Shown here piece by piece: positions 6,171 to 6,194 of a DNA stretch of 6,194 nt (positions are counted from its first letter, which is position 1; each line of letters starts with the position of its first letter). The notes under the pieces were generated by a model. That model had not been told where the DNA came from, searched no databases, and worked only from the letters and a program-made list of their open reading frames with translations. This DNA is from Sulfurihydrogenibium yellowstonense SS-5 (GTDB lineage Bacteria; Aquificota; Aquificia; Aquificales; Hydrogenothermaceae), in NCBI RefSeq assembly GCF_000173615.1, contig NZ_ABZS01000099.1, forward strand, positions 1-6,194, given 5' to 3'. Made by a program: the position numbers and the translations under genes.

Positions 6171-6194
6171 TTTTGTCATCCTGAGGACGTGAGT
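6171..6194 (+). repeat. Hairpin repeat copy 5, cut by window edge
   Basis: The last 24 bases are identical to 5907-5930, starting TTTTGTCATCC and running into the GTGA loop. The 3' half lies outside the window. It lies head to head with copy 4, with 14 nt between them. Confidence 0.85.

Larger units (their letters stand above)
5741..6194. other. Gene-free region with promoter and repeat cluster
   Basis: I see no gene in these 454 bases that resembles a known protein. The longest frames are built from the hairpin repeats. The content is a rightward promoter, a 26-codon frame at 5785-5865 with no ribosome binding site, and five hairpin repeats in both orientations joined by inverted and direct repeats. 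Confidence 0.7.

Noticed and set aside
5825..6194. CRISPR array
   Set aside because: Repeats are in both orientations, diverged and irregularly spaced (about 34 to 92 nt between most neighbouring copies), unlike CRISPR repeats and spacers.

Overview
The window looks like chromosomal DNA of a thermophilic member of the Aquificales, of the Sulfurihydrogenibium type. This is inferred from low G+C, lysine- and isoleucine-rich proteins, an archaeal-type S-adenosylmethionine synthase in an otherwise bacterial gene set, and an FtsH with a G-D-P-G-V-G-K-T P-loop that I recall being similar in Aquifex. No rRNA or species marker is present, so the genus is a best guess.

Minus strand, read right to left from 4354 to the left edge: rpsT (ribosomal protein S20), a tRNA with anticodon CAU, tilS (tRNA-Ile lysidine synthetase), ftsH (membrane AAA+ zinc protease) and the first 222 codons of a TatD-family metal-dependent hydrolase cut by the window edge. 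Gaps are 37, 8, -10 and 4 nt with no terminator between genes, so this reads as one operon of translation and quality-control functions. The ftsH ribosome binding site lies inside the end of tilS and the gene starts with TTG. The tRNA ends only 8 nt before the tilS ATG, so tilS has no room for its own ribosome binding site after tRNA processing.

Plus strand: a 116-nt divergent spacer with candidate promoters in both directions, then mat, encoding the archaeal-type methionine adenosyltransferase. It also starts with TTG after a strong Shine-Dalgarno, and it is followed by a clear intrinsic terminator.

From 5741 to the right edge there is no convincing gene. This stretch holds a near-consensus sigma-70-type promoter pointing right, then a cluster of at least five copies, in both orientations, of a short hairpin repeat. 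Its 5' end reads TGTCAT and its 3' end GATC or similar. The copies differ in their stems but keep base pairing, and two keep the same TGA/GAA internal loop. Longer inverted and direct repeats link the copies. This repeat cluster is the least ordinary part of the window.
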